The translations under genes and the position numbers were made by a program. 64,000 nt of DNA from the NCBI RefSeq assembly GCF_000292345.1, contig NZ_ALOU01000010.1, positions 1-64,000 on the forward strand. The letters run 5' to 3'. The notes beneath the pieces were generated by a model. That model ran no database searches and had not been told where the DNA came from. It worked only from the letters and a program-made list of their open reading frames with translations. This document shows positions 44,479 through 54,156 of this stretch, piece by piece; within the stretch, counting starts at the first letter, position 1, and the number at the start of each line of letters is the position of its first letter. Source of the stretch: Cupriavidus sp. BIS7. GTDB taxonomy: Bacteria; Pseudomonadota; Gammaproteobacteria; Burkholderiales; Burkholderiaceae.

Positions 44479-44601
44479 TCATCCGTATCCCTCAGAATAA
44501 CCACGCAGCACTTGCCAATTGAAGCGGCCAATCAGCCTCTGCAGGTCCGGGGTGTTGCCCACCTGCGTGTTGGTGTTCGACGTATCGCGGCTCAGCAGCA
44601 T
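44479..44601 (-). pseudogene. displaced fragment of fhaB in the immunity array
   Basis: A 40-codon open stretch whose DNA at 44539-44595 matches 47448-47504 of fhaB in 55 of 57 positions, in the same orientation and reading frame. Both encode SRDTSNTNTQVGN, then NTPDLQ-type here and NNPDLQ in fhaB, after which the sequences diverge and this copy ends at a stop within 20 codons. It is a trace of a past recombination at the toxin-delivery region and not a gene. The rest of 44391-44684 shows no other supported feature. Confidence 0.8.
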
Positions 44602-44684
44602 TCCGGAACTTGCGTGCCCCAAATGACGAAGCAGTCATTAACTTGCTGACGGTGATTGTGAGAAGCGGCTTTGGAGAATGGGCG

Positions 44685-44897
44685 CTAGTATCGACGTACC
44701 CAAACTCGCTTTACCTGTGTCGGAAGCAATGCCACCAGCGCGAGCGCCTTTCCTTGTTCGTCACAAAATTCGACTTCATAAGCAAGGCAAGGACTATGGT
44801 GAATTTCAACGATGACACCTTTCATTCCCGCACGAAGCCCGTCATCAAGTAGGTCGTCGATCAACGCAACAACATCAAATAGCTCAAATTCGTTCAT
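44685..44897 (-). CDS. DUF4926-like small protein, probable immunity gene
   Basis: A 70-residue soluble acidic protein: MNEFELFDVVALIDDLLDDG, then GMKGVIVEIHHS and YEVEFCDEQGKALALVALLP. This matches the pattern of DUF4926 proteins, which often accompany polymorphic toxin ends. It starts five bases after the stop of the toxin-tail ORF at 44903, a spacing typical of toxin-immunity pairs, so it is the likely partner of that tail. Confidence 0.68.
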   Translation of the reverse strand: MNEFELFDVVALIDDLLDDGLRAGMKGVIVEIHHSPCLAYEVEFCDEQGKALALVALLPTQVKRVWVRRY

Positions 44898-44902
44898 GGC
44901 AG

Positions 44903-45154
44903 TTACTTCACGTAGACAGTTGCCATTCGAGGGTTGGACGAGCCTGGTTCGATAATCCAGCCAGTGCGTACCGTCGCGGTGTTGCCTTTGGGGCCGGTAA
45001 TCGGTATATCAACCGTAAATCGCTGACCGAACTGATCCGACTTGCCAGGGATAGCGGGATATTCGTTGACGCCCTTCTGAATCTGGCTAATTAGCTGATC
45101 TGCCTGCGCTAGTGAGAGTGATGGCAACGTAAGGACAATGGTGTGACGCAGCAT
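44903..45154 (-). CDS. orphan toxin C-terminal fragment (DUF6883-like)
   Basis: An 83-residue ORF that reads like the last part of a contact-inhibition toxin, without a delivery domain: SDQFGQRFTVDIPITGPKGN, then ATVRTGWIIEPGSSNPRMAT and a VYVK end. This resembles from memory the C-terminal DUF6883 region of CdiA-type proteins. ATG at 45154 has no ribosome binding site, and the frame is open only back to a stop near 45215, so it was probably once fused to a larger protein. It may be untranslated. The adjacent DUF4926-like gene is its likely immunity partner. Confidence 0.55.
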   Translation of the reverse strand: MLRHTIVLTLPSLSLAQADQLISQIQKGVNEYPAIPGKSDQFGQRFTVDIPITGPKGNTATVRTGWIIEPGSSNPRMATVYVK

Positions 45155-45194
45155 CCAGTTCGGCCCGCTTTTCGAAAGGCGACATACATCAAGG

Positions 45195-45686
45195 CTATTC
45201 CTTCGCCTTAGATTGACTTACGACTGAGCGAATTACGCTCCTTACATCCTCAGTCGAGTCAATCGACATTATCGCATCGATGTACCCGTCTAGATTGTCG
45301 CTCAGCCAACTCTCGTCGACCCTTTGTACATGAAATTTCACCACTACACTTAACTCATCGGCGGAAACAAAAGCAACCAGCACAGAACTCGGTGATGTGC
45401 TGTTCCATCCCTCGAAGACCCTGCTTAAAAATTGAATAGCCTGAGGCAGAGGTGTCACATCGTCATAGTCTTCGACATGAAGAGAATTAACGAAGCATTC
45501 GAATCCTGTGCCATCCTGAAAATTTCGTCTGTCAACATTTCTCTCTTTTTCAAGCATGGCGCTAAGTAGATAACAGTCACCAACCACTTGGAAGCCCATA
45601 TCCGCTATCTCGCTCAACCCTGAATTTGTGTCGCAAGTATCAGGCGAATTCAGCAGAAGTCGTTGCATCTCACTATTAATTATCAT
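45195..45686 (-). CDS. hypothetical soluble protein, immunity candidate
   Basis: A 163-residue acidic protein (MIINSEMQRLLLNSPDTCD at the start; SIDSTEDVRSVIRSVVSQSK near the end) without membrane segments. ATG at 45686 has AGGGG seven bases upstream, better than the longer readings from 45713 or 45809, which run into the preceding gene. It is second after fhaB. Not recognised; it could be the immunity protein of the present fhaB toxin end or a relic of an earlier one. Confidence 0.6.
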   Translation of the reverse strand: MIINSEMQRLLLNSPDTCDTNSGLSEIADMGFQVVGDCYLLSAMLEKERNVDRRNFQDGTGFECFVNSLHVEDYDDVTPLPQAIQFLSRVFEGWNSTSPSSVLVAFVSADELSVVVKFHVQRVDESWLSDNLDGYIDAIMSIDSTEDVRSVIRSVVSQSKAKE

Positions 45687-45709
45687 TACTGTACCCCTAG
45701 ATATTTCAT

Positions 45710-46093
45710 TCATCCTACGTCTCGCACCAGTTGATAGATGTAGATGATGATTAACTCGAATAATATGAAAGTGGTATTTACAATTATCTTCCCTCTCGCG
45801 ACCCTCCATGGTTCGGTGATTGCATCATATTTTTTCTGAAAAACCTCAAGCACCCCATCTGACCAGAAATCCCTCCAGTCTTTCCCCTGACCAAGAAAGG
45901 CAAAATTATTAATCGCCAAACCGACAATTGATTGCATAAACATCGAAGCTACCGATACCATTACCGCCACATCAATGGCTGACACCTTCGTTGACCTCTC
46001 CCATAGATTTAGCTTTTCGATGGACATAAAAAAAATCAAAGTGAATATTGCCACCCCATTTATTAGAGTCAGCCGCAAAATTGATTTCAACAT
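45710..46093 (-). CDS. three-segment membrane protein directly after fhaB, probable cognate immunity
   Basis: A 127-residue protein with membrane segments at about residues 5-25, 43-65 and 103-122. It starts 14 bases after the fhaB stop, the standard place of CdiI. ATG at 46093 was chosen; earlier in-frame starts lie inside fhaB. An inner-membrane immunity protein fits a toxin that acts at the inner membrane. The family is not recognised. Confidence 0.65.
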   Translation of the reverse strand: MLKSILRLTLINGVAIFTLIFFMSIEKLNLWERSTKVSAIDVAVMVSVASMFMQSIVGLAINNFAFLGQGKDWRDFWSDGVLEVFQKKYDAITEPWRVARGKIIVNTTFILFELIIIYIYQLVRDVG

Positions 46094-46106
46094 TTCCAAT
46101 GGCTCA

Positions 46107-49100
46107 TTATTTGCTGAAAGAAAACTTGCCATCAACAATTCCAAAAAGTCTTGTGTTGGTTTGCGTAACTGAACCGACGGGTCCAACATAAACTGGCAAT
46201 GGAGATTTCAGGCCAATGCTGACACCACTCCCAATCAGATCGTTATTAGCGCCATAGATTGCACTTCCTTCCGCACTGCCAGCCAAAACCGTCCCTCCTG
46301 CATTTATTGATCTCGCGTGTCCGGCAAAATTTTCACCTGCATTGCCTTTCACCTGAGAGATACTTACTGCCGGACCAAAATCGGTGCCGACCGTGCTTCC
46401 AAATGAGCTAAAGGCCGCAAACGTCGATTTTGATCCATTTACACCAAGATTCACAGCGAAACCAACTTGCCATGTATATCCAGTGCCGGTGCTCAAATTC
46501 ACTCCAATTGAAGTCGTAGACGATGGGTCTTTGCTGAATCCAGCAGAGTAATCGCCAGTATTCCAGCCATGCGCAAAAGGACTCTGTGGCTGCGCCCCAA
46601 TATCGCCGCTTGTCTTGTCCCAGCTATATGGGGAATTCGCGCTTCCCGTGCTCTGCGTGATCAGATCCTGCAGCGTCTGCGATGGAGTGACCAGCATCGA
46701 CGGATCCTGCATAAGAGAGTTGTGACCTGCGCCGTCATTCTGGACTAGCATGCCCGTAGTATCGTAAATCTGGTTCGCATTGGTGTTGGCATTCAGCGGC
46801 ACCAGTACGCCTGTGGCGCTGGTCTCGCCATACTTGCTGTTATTTGCCGAACGCATTGCGTTTTCAAGTTGGTCGCTGGTAATCGGCGAGCCGTCCGAAT
46901 TCCTGAGGCCCCGTGTTGCAGCGTCGGTCGCAATCTCGCGCGCCAAGGTTTTCTCATCCGGATGCAATTGGCGGTTGAAGCGGTCCACATTTGCCGCCGT
47001 TGCCGCGCCCGATCCGCCGCCGACGACCGCACCGACTCCACCTGCCACGATGTTGGCCGCAAGGTTGCCAATGGCCTGATTCAATTCAGCATTGCCAGTA
47101 TTGATGTTGTTGCCCACCGAATTGCTCAGGTCTTTCAGCGCGGGAGCTATCAGTGACGAGGCTGCCGCACCAGCCGCCCCGGCCAAGGCGTTGCCGCCAC
47201 CCAGTCCCACCACCAATGCACCGCCTGCCGCCTGCAGTGCGGCACGATTGGCACCGCCTTCGTCCCAGCTCTTGGCTTCGGCTAGGTATTGTTGCTGCTT
47301 GTCGGTGTTTCCCGCCTTGCCGGCCGCGGCGGCATTAACAAGCGCTTCATCGCGCTTTGAATTTGCAACATCCCCAACGGTCTTCGCCACCGCCTCGCCC
47401 GCCGCCTGCGCTGCCGCCATCATGTCGGCCTGCTTGTTCAGGATGTTCTGCAGGTCTGGGTTGTTGCCCACCTGCGTGTTGGTGTTCGACGTATCGCGGC
47501 TCAGGCCTGCCATATCCTGCTTCTGATCCGCGTCGTTTTTGATGTGGATCGATCCATCGGCCACGGCTGAGCGCGCCGTGCCATCCTGGCTGCCGCTCTC
47601 GTTCTGCGGGATCATCGGGCTCACGCCGCCGGTGTTCTTGCCCGACGTCTGGCCGCTGTTGCTCTGGCCCGGTGGGCTGCTGAATGCGCCGCCTGCTGAC
47701 AGCCCCATCGAGTTGACGCTGTAGTCCGAATGGTTCCGGATATCGCCATAGGTCAGCGTGCCCGTGGTCAGGTTGTTCTTGTCCCCGGTTGCATCGCTGG
47801 CGATTACCGCGCCCTTGAGGTCGGTATTGCCCTTGACGTTGATATCGAATCCGTCCTGGCCCGCGAAGATGCCCGACTGCTCGCTGACGTTGGCGTAGTT
47901 GCCGCTGCCTTTGCCCTGGGTTGCCGAGACGCTGCCCGATGCACCGCCCGTGCTCACCGTGATGCCGCCGCCCACGCTCTGCTGCTTCGCTCGCGTCTGG
48001 CCGGTGTCCTGCTGGCTGGCGATGTTCAAGTTGCCGCCCACGTCCGCAATCACCTTGCCGCCGCTGACGGTGGCGCCCTGGATAGTCGTGTCGTTGCCTG
48101 AGCCGATGGTGACCGACTGGCTGCCCTTGATATGGCTGTTGACCTGCGTCGTGCTCGTGCTATCCGAGTTGCCTCTTGCCCCGGACGCCGAGACCGACAC
48201 CGCAAGCCCGGCCGCGCCCTGTCCGAGGCCGTAGGAAACGCCAAGGCTGCCGCTGCTGGATTTGTTGGTGCTGCGGCTATTGTTGGTATCGGTGGCTGCA
48301 ACGATGTTCACGTCGTTCCTGGCCAGCAGGTGCACGTTCGTGGCATTGATGTCCGAGCCGACGATGTTCAGGTTGCCTGCTGTGGCATTGCCATTGGCAT
48401 CCTTGCCGGTGGCCTGGAACAACGCCGTGCCGCCCGCCGTCACCCGCGATCCGGTGTGCGTCGTGCTGTCCTGCGTGAGGGTCTGCTTGCTCTGGCTGGT
48501 GCCGATTGAAACCGTCAGCGCCACGCCGCTGGTCAACGTGGCATCCTTGGCTGTGGCCAGTTGCTGGGCGTCGTACAGGTCTCGCCCGGCCGCCACGCCC
48601 CATAGCGCGGAAGCACGGCCATCCTGACTCTTGGTAGCGCTGTTGATCTTGTTCCCGGCGTTGATCGCCGCACCAACGGCACCGCCCGATACACCCAGCG
48701 TCACACCCGTCTGCTTGACCTCGTGCGATTCGTCGTGGTGACGCGTGCTGCGCGAGGCGTCGATCGTCACATCCGCCCCAACGCCGATGATGTCCTTGGC
48801 TGCAACGAGTTCGCTGCCGGTCACCTGCAGCTTGTTGCCTGCATTCAGATGCACGCTGCCCTGCGTGGAACCAACAAGACTGGCGGTCTGCGTGACCTCA
48901 CTGTCGTTGACCGTATCCTTCTGGTTCCGCTTGCCGAACGAGATGCCAGCGCCAGTCGCACCGAAGCCGGTTTTGGTGGTCTCCTGGAAGAAGTGGCTGT
49001 CGCTCGTGCTTTGCGCGCTGCCGATCGTCAGGTTATTTCCCGCCGCCAGGCTCACGTCATGGGTGGCCGCCACGGTCGAGCCGCTCACCGTCAGGTCGTG

Positions 49101-52100
49101 GCCGGCCAGTCCGTTGACCGAATCCGCCGACACCACCGAGCCCACCGCCACCGTCCGCTGTTCGCTGGATCGTGTGGTGGTCTTTTCCTTCGACAGGAAC
49201 CCCGAGCGCTTCGATTCCGCCCAGCTTTGCGATTGGTGCTGCTCGGTGACCGTGCCCACGGTCACGTCGCCGGTAGCCATCAGATTGGCCGCGCCCTTGT
49301 CAGTTGCCACCGCCGAGCCGAGCACGGCAAGGTTGCCCTTGCCGTCGCCCTGCGAAGCATTCGGCGCGATGCCGTTGGCCTGCAGGATCTGGTTGACCGT
49401 GGCCGATTGTCCAGCGCCGAGCGTGGCATTGTTGCCCGCCTGCACGATGCTGCCGCGCGCCGTTTCGTCGTAGGACGATTGCGTGTATGCGGCACCCTTG
49501 CCGCCGAGCGAGCCTTCACTGTGCGTGCGTGTATCGAGCGATGCCTGGATCGTTGTGTCGCGGCCGGCTAGCAGCGCCACATCGCCGCCTGCGGCAAGCG
49601 CGGAACCGGTGAGCGTTGCATCGCGCCCAGCCACCGCCGTCATGTTGTTCCCCGCCTGCACGCTGCCGCCCACGCCTGCCGTGGTCTGGTCGTGGTAAAA
49701 GCTCTGGCCACCGCGCGCGCTGGAGTCCTGGGTAGTAGCCGTGGCCACGGTGCCCAGGTTCAGGTCGCGGCCCGCGGCCAGCAGGGCATCGTTGCCCGCG
49801 TTGACGGTGCCGCCCGCCATGGTGATATCGCGCCCGGCCAGCACGCCGACGTTGTTCGTCCCGGAGATCGCGGCGACTGACCCGACCGCCGTGGCGCTGG
49901 CACTGTGTTCGCCCATCGTCACCCGGTTCGATATCGTCTGGGAATCGTTGATCACATCCCTGCCTGCGGTGACCAGCGTATCGGTACCGGCAATCCGCCC
50001 ACCCAGATTGCGCACGTCCTGCTGGGCCGCCACCAGGGTGGTGCCGACGCTGCCAATCTGCCCCCGATTGACGATGTTGTTCCCGATCACCTGTGTGGTG
50101 AGGTCGCCCACGATCCGACCGCTATTGTTCACGTCACCCGTGGCGTGTTGATAGACGCTGCCGCCTGCTACCAGCGCGCCGGTGCTTTGCAGATCAACTG
50201 CGCTGGATTGCGCCAGATAGACCTTTGGTACCAGCACCGACTGGCGCGTGCCATTGGGCAGCGTCACGTCCTGGCTCACCAGCCACACCATGTCCGTGGT
50301 GAGCTGCGCCATCTGGTCGGCAGTCAGGCCAATCCCCGGCGTCAGTTGCAAGGACTTGGCGTAGGCCACGCCGTTGTCCATTAGCGCCTGATATTCGCTG
50401 AGGTTGTCGGTGAAGCCCGCCAAATACGTGCGGCCGGTGAGTTGCGTCACCTGGTCGCGGATCAGCTTCTCCTCGTAGAAGCCATCGCCCAGACGCTTCT
50501 GCGTGGCCATCGGGTCCAGCCCAAGCTGACCAAGCATGTAGTCCGATGAGAGGAATTTGCCGTACTGCGTGAAGCGTGGATCGGTGGCAATCAGGTAGGT
50601 GGCCTCGGGGGCGGGCTGGTAGTGATACAGGCCATTGGTAGGCAGTTTGAGGTTGGGAATGCCGCCGCCGGCGGTACCGAGCGTCTGCTGCCCATTGCCC
50701 TGGTCGTCCGAGCCGCCACTGCCAGTAACGGTATCGCCCAGCCGGTTCACGGTTGTTACGTCGATCGTCCGTGCGTTGGTTTGCACAGACTGGTTGCCCG
50801 TGGCGATGGCGGGCAGTGCCTCGACACTGGTCGGTGCCTGGGGTGTGGTCGGGTAGGGCACCACCTGCGTGTCGTTCTTGCGTCCGCTCTTCTGGTGCCA
50901 GTAGAACGTGGAGGTTTCCGTCGCACTGACGTGTTGCTGCAGCGCCGTACCTTGATCCTTCACGGCACCGCCCGGTGCGATGCGCACGAGATCGCCGCCC
51001 GCCGTCATCGTGGACGACTGATTCAGGATCGAGCCACCGGTGCTGTTGATGCGCAGATTGCCTCCGGCCTGCATCAGCGCCGCGGGCGTGGCGCTCACCA
51101 GCCGGTCGGTCGACGTGGTGGTGGTCACCGTGCGCGAAACCTCGTTGTAGTCATGCAGATCCGGGCCCAGGTCATAGCGGATGCGCACCTGGTCGGGACG
51201 GATGTGAATGTCGGGATCGAAGTCCGGCCAGAAGGTGATCCTGTAGGTGGTGCCCGTGTCTTCGATGGCCTCGTAGTGCTGTGTCGGGTTCGTCACGATG
51301 GTGCGATCGGCCGGCGACATCGGGGTCGCACAGTTCTCGACGCCTGAACACCCGGTGTACGCCATGTACTCATCGACGGGTGGTTTGATGAACGACAACG
51401 TCTTTGTAGCCGCGTCGACAGACTTCACATCGGTTTTTGGCACTTCCACCGTGATCGGCTGCCGCAGAGCATTGAGCATGTCCGCACTGATGGCGGCCTT
51501 GCCACTGGACCAGCGCCACTGCGGAAACCGCGTGCTGCCATAGCTGGTACGGCCTTCATTGAATCCTGCCTTCCAGAGCACCAGCGTCTTCGTCACCGTC
51601 GTCGGCGTACCCGCCTCCGTCACGATGCTCGTGCGCTTGTTCACCACCTCATTCGCAGCGATGTCGATGTCACCCTCGGCCTGAATCGTGGCCGAGCTGT
51701 TGATCAGCGACTTGACCTGATTGGCCAGCAGCCCCGTATCCGGATCACGCGTGCCATCCCTGGCAATCTGCAGGTCGCCGGCGCTGTACAGGTTCGCCCC
51801 ATCCAGGTTCTGTACCGAATTCGTCGCGTAGACGTTGAGTTGCTTGACCGCCGCGATCAGCGCCGATTCGCCGTCGTTCACGATGTCCGTGCCTTGCACC
51901 GTCACGCTGTTGCCGATGATGGTGCCGGTGTTGGTCGTGGTCGCGGCATTGGTTTCGACCACGTCGCCTTCGATGCGGCCGGCGTTGGCGAGCGAGTTCG
52001 ACGCATCGACGCGCGTGGCCGCGCTGTTCATGCCCGCGCCTGCGGCGTTGACGATATCGGTACCCTTGACCGTCAGCCCACCGGCAGCGGCCAGCGTGCC

Positions 52101-54047
52101 GGTATTGGTGAGCGTGCCCGTGGCCGAGACACGCATGTCACCATCGGCGCGCAGCGTGTTTGCGGCGTCATTGGTGTAGTCGCCCGCCACATCGAGCGAG
52201 AGATTGCGTCCGGCCTGCATCGTGCCACTGCCAGAGGCCGCACCGGCAACGGCAATATCGCGATTGGCCAGGATCGCGCCGCCCGCGTTGCTGATCGATG
52301 CCGTGTTGAGCGTCACATCGGTCTTGCCGAGAATCTTGCCGCCGTCGTTGTTCAGTACTGCATTCGGTTGGGCCAGCGTCAGGCCGTTTCCACCGTACAG
52401 CGTGCCGCCGGTGTTGTTCAGACTGCCTGCAATGTCGAGATCGAGCGCGCCGCCCGCCTGGATTGCGCCCTGGTTGTTGTCGAGCGCCCCGGCGGACCGG
52501 ATTGCGACCGCGCCCTGTGAAGCGATCTGGCCGCCTGCGTTCGACACTCGGCCCGCCGTCACGCTGATGGCCCCTTCGCTCAACATCTGGCCATGGTCGT
52601 TCAAGACCGCACCAGACGCGCTGGCCGCCAGTCCGGCGCCCGCGGTGGCCGTGGCGCCAGTCAGATCGAGGTCTCCTGCCATGGCCGCCACATTCAGGTT
52701 GCCGCCGGCCGCTGTCTGGCTGCCAGCCAGATTCACGCTCGCCCCCTGTAGTGCGGCGCTGCCACTGGCCTGGTTGCGTCCCGTGGCCGTCAGCGCGCCG
52801 CTGGTGGCGGTCACCGTCAGGTCGGCAGGAGCGGCCACGGTGCCATCCTGGTTCACGCCCGCTGCCAGCGTACCCGTCGAGGCAACGCTGCCGCCTTTGG
52901 CGTCAAGGCGCTGCTGCGCGGCAAGCATGCCGGTGTTGCTCAGTTCGCCATCGGTATCCACCGACACGTCTTGCGCCGCATAGGTGATCCCGGAGTTCTC
53001 GATACCGTCACGCGCATACGCGGCCAGATTGCCGCTGGCATTGGCCTGACCCGCCAGCACAAGCGTGCCCTGGGCCGTCAGCGTCAGGTCGCCCGCATGG
53101 GCTGCCGCGATACCTCGCAGGGATACACCCACGCCATGTTCGGTCGATGCAAGCAGGATTTTGTTCGCATACATCCCGCCCAGTTGCGCCACGTCGATGC
53201 CAAGCGCCGGCACGGGGCCCGTTCCGGCAATCGGCGTGGCGGCCAGCGTGTAGTGATCCACCTGGTTTGCGCCGGCAATCACATTGAGCCGGTTCGCGTA
53301 CAGCGCGGAATTGGCCTGCACGGCGCGCGCCACCAGATCCACCTGATCGACATTGGCCGCATTCATGCCGGCGCCCTGCACGGTAATCCGCCCGCCCGTT
53401 ACACGGAATGCGTCCAGGCTGCCACTGCCGCCAAATACCGGCATGCCGGTTGTCAGCGTCGCGCGGCTGGTATTGATGAAGCCGAGTCCGTTGACGACCA
53501 ACCCATTGGGGTTGGCAATGACTACCTCGGATCTGGCGCCAGCAACCTCGACATACCCCTGCAAGTGGCTCGGCAACGTGCCGGTTATCTGGTTGACGAT
53601 AATGCGGGCACTCTGACCCGGCAGCAGATTCGGATTGCCGTTGATATAACCGGCTTGCTGTGTCGAGACTGCGGTCGGCGAGTTATTCAGAATTGCGCCG
53701 GGCTTGTTGACGTCGAACTGCAAATAGTGATTGAGCGAAACACCAGCTGCGGAGGGCCGCGTGATATCGACCTGTGGCAGGCCATTGGCCGTCTGCCCGA
53801 CCGCCGGGCGATTGGCACCCGAATTTGGATCGGCCACGATCTGTGCCGTCGCGGTGATCGGCACGCCCATTGCGATCCACACAGCAAGCGTGACCGCAGG
53901 CAACTGAAAGCGCGTGGCGATGGTTCGCGCGGTTGGCGTCCCACTGCCAGCATGACGGCCCTTGCCGCGATTGACTGCACTTTCCTGGACGGCAACCAGC
54001 ATGCCGTGCGCCGCGTTGAACACGAGGCGGTACAGATTCTTGTTCAT
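46107..54047 (-). CDS. fhaB: large filamentous hemagglutinin / CdiA-type exoprotein
   Basis: A 2646-residue secreted protein exported by the FhaC-type partner. The N-terminus MNKNLYRLVFNAAHGMLVAV is an extended signal peptide region. The secretion domain (about residues 65-330) contains GNPNLLPGQSARIIVNQI and VVIANPNGLVVNG. A long beta-helical shaft of hemagglutinin repeats follows (many G-G-D/N-L turns, about 330-1950), then a pretoxin region with SRDTSNTNTQVGN, GVGAVVGGGSGAATAANVDR and RFNRQLHPDE. The variable end from about residue 2440 is glycine/serine-rich and not recognised. No VENN motif was found. ATG at 54047 was chosen because it starts the signal region. Confidence 0.93.
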   Translation of the reverse strand: MNKNLYRLVFNAAHGMLVAVQESAVNRGKGRHAGSGTPTARTIATRFQLPAVTLAVWIAMGVPITATAQIVADPNSGANRPAVGQTANGLPQVDITRPSAAGVSLNHYLQFDVNKPGAILNNSPTAVSTQQAGYINGNPNLLPGQSARIIVNQITGTLPSHLQGYVEVAGARSEVVIANPNGLVVNGLGFINTSRATLTTGMPVFGGSGSLDAFRVTGGRITVQGAGMNAANVDQVDLVARAVQANSALYANRLNVIAGANQVDHYTLAATPIAGTGPVPALGIDVAQLGGMYANKILLASTEHGVGVSLRGIAAAHAGDLTLTAQGTLVLAGQANASGNLAAYARDGIENSGITYAAQDVSVDTDGELSNTGMLAAQQRLDAKGGSVASTGTLAAGVNQDGTVAAPADLTVTATSGALTATGRNQASGSAALQGASVNLAGSQTAAGGNLNVAAMAGDLDLTGATATAGAGLAASASGAVLNDHGQMLSEGAISVTAGRVSNAGGQIASQGAVAIRSAGALDNNQGAIQAGGALDLDIAGSLNNTGGTLYGGNGLTLAQPNAVLNNDGGKILGKTDVTLNTASISNAGGAILANRDIAVAGAASGSGTMQAGRNLSLDVAGDYTNDAANTLRADGDMRVSATGTLTNTGTLAAAGGLTVKGTDIVNAAGAGMNSAATRVDASNSLANAGRIEGDVVETNAATTTNTGTIIGNSVTVQGTDIVNDGESALIAAVKQLNVYATNSVQNLDGANLYSAGDLQIARDGTRDPDTGLLANQVKSLINSSATIQAEGDIDIAANEVVNKRTSIVTEAGTPTTVTKTLVLWKAGFNEGRTSYGSTRFPQWRWSSGKAAISADMLNALRQPITVEVPKTDVKSVDAATKTLSFIKPPVDEYMAYTGCSGVENCATPMSPADRTIVTNPTQHYEAIEDTGTTYRITFWPDFDPDIHIRPDQVRIRYDLGPDLHDYNEVSRTVTTTTSTDRLVSATPAALMQAGGNLRINSTGGSILNQSSTMTAGGDLVRIAPGGAVKDQGTALQQHVSATETSTFYWHQKSGRKNDTQVVPYPTTPQAPTSVEALPAIATGNQSVQTNARTIDVTTVNRLGDTVTGSGGSDDQGNGQQTLGTAGGGIPNLKLPTNGLYHYQPAPEATYLIATDPRFTQYGKFLSSDYMLGQLGLDPMATQKRLGDGFYEEKLIRDQVTQLTGRTYLAGFTDNLSEYQALMDNGVAYAKSLQLTPGIGLTADQMAQLTTDMVWLVSQDVTLPNGTRQSVLVPKVYLAQSSAVDLQSTGALVAGGSVYQHATGDVNNSGRIVGDLTTQVIGNNIVNRGQIGSVGTTLVAAQQDVRNLGGRIAGTDTLVTAGRDVINDSQTISNRVTMGEHSASATAVGSVAAISGTNNVGVLAGRDITMAGGTVNAGNDALLAAGRDLNLGTVATATTQDSSARGGQSFYHDQTTAGVGGSVQAGNNMTAVAGRDATLTGSALAAGGDVALLAGRDTTIQASLDTRTHSEGSLGGKGAAYTQSSYDETARGSIVQAGNNATLGAGQSATVNQILQANGIAPNASQGDGKGNLAVLGSAVATDKGAANLMATGDVTVGTVTEQHQSQSWAESKRSGFLSKEKTTTRSSEQRTVAVGSVVSADSVNGLAGHDLTVSGSTVAATHDVSLAAGNNLTIGSAQSTSDSHFFQETTKTGFGATGAGISFGKRNQKDTVNDSEVTQTASLVGSTQGSVHLNAGNKLQVTGSELVAAKDIIGVGADVTIDASRSTRHHDESHEVKQTGVTLGVSGGAVGAAINAGNKINSATKSQDGRASALWGVAAGRDLYDAQQLATAKDATLTSGVALTVSIGTSQSKQTLTQDSTTHTGSRVTAGGTALFQATGKDANGNATAGNLNIVGSDINATNVHLLARNDVNIVAATDTNNSRSTNKSSSGSLGVSYGLGQGAAGLAVSVSASGARGNSDSTSTTQVNSHIKGSQSVTIGSGNDTTIQGATVSGGKVIADVGGNLNIASQQDTGQTRAKQQSVGGGITVSTGGASGSVSATQGKGSGNYANVSEQSGIFAGQDGFDINVKGNTDLKGAVIASDATGDKNNLTTGTLTYGDIRNHSDYSVNSMGLSAGGAFSSPPGQSNSGQTSGKNTGGVSPMIPQNESGSQDGTARSAVADGSIHIKNDADQKQDMAGLSRDTSNTNTQVGNNPDLQNILNKQADMMAAAQAAGEAVAKTVGDVANSKRDEALVNAAAAGKAGNTDKQQQYLAEAKSWDEGGANRAALQAAGGALVVGLGGGNALAGAAGAAASSLIAPALKDLSNSVGNNINTGNAELNQAIGNLAANIVAGGVGAVVGGGSGAATAANVDRFNRQLHPDEKTLAREIATDAATRGLRNSDGSPITSDQLENAMRSANNSKYGETSATGVLVPLNANTNANQIYDTTGMLVQNDGAGHNSLMQDPSMLVTPSQTLQDLITQSTGSANSPYSWDKTSGDIGAQPQSPFAHGWNTGDYSAGFSKDPSSTTSIGVNLSTGTGYTWQVGFAVNLGVNGSKSTFAAFSSFGSTVGTDFGPAVSISQVKGNAGENFAGHARSINAGGTVLAGSAEGSAIYGANNDLIGSGVSIGLKSPLPVYVGPVGSVTQTNTRLFGIVDGKFSFSK

Positions 54048-54156
54048 GACCCTGCAACTCTTTGACCCGACGAACGACAACGGGGACCGTCGATCCCCAT
54101 ACCCGACTCCGTACTTCGCGGAGAAATGTGGCTGGCGGACGCGCCACCGAACGCGC

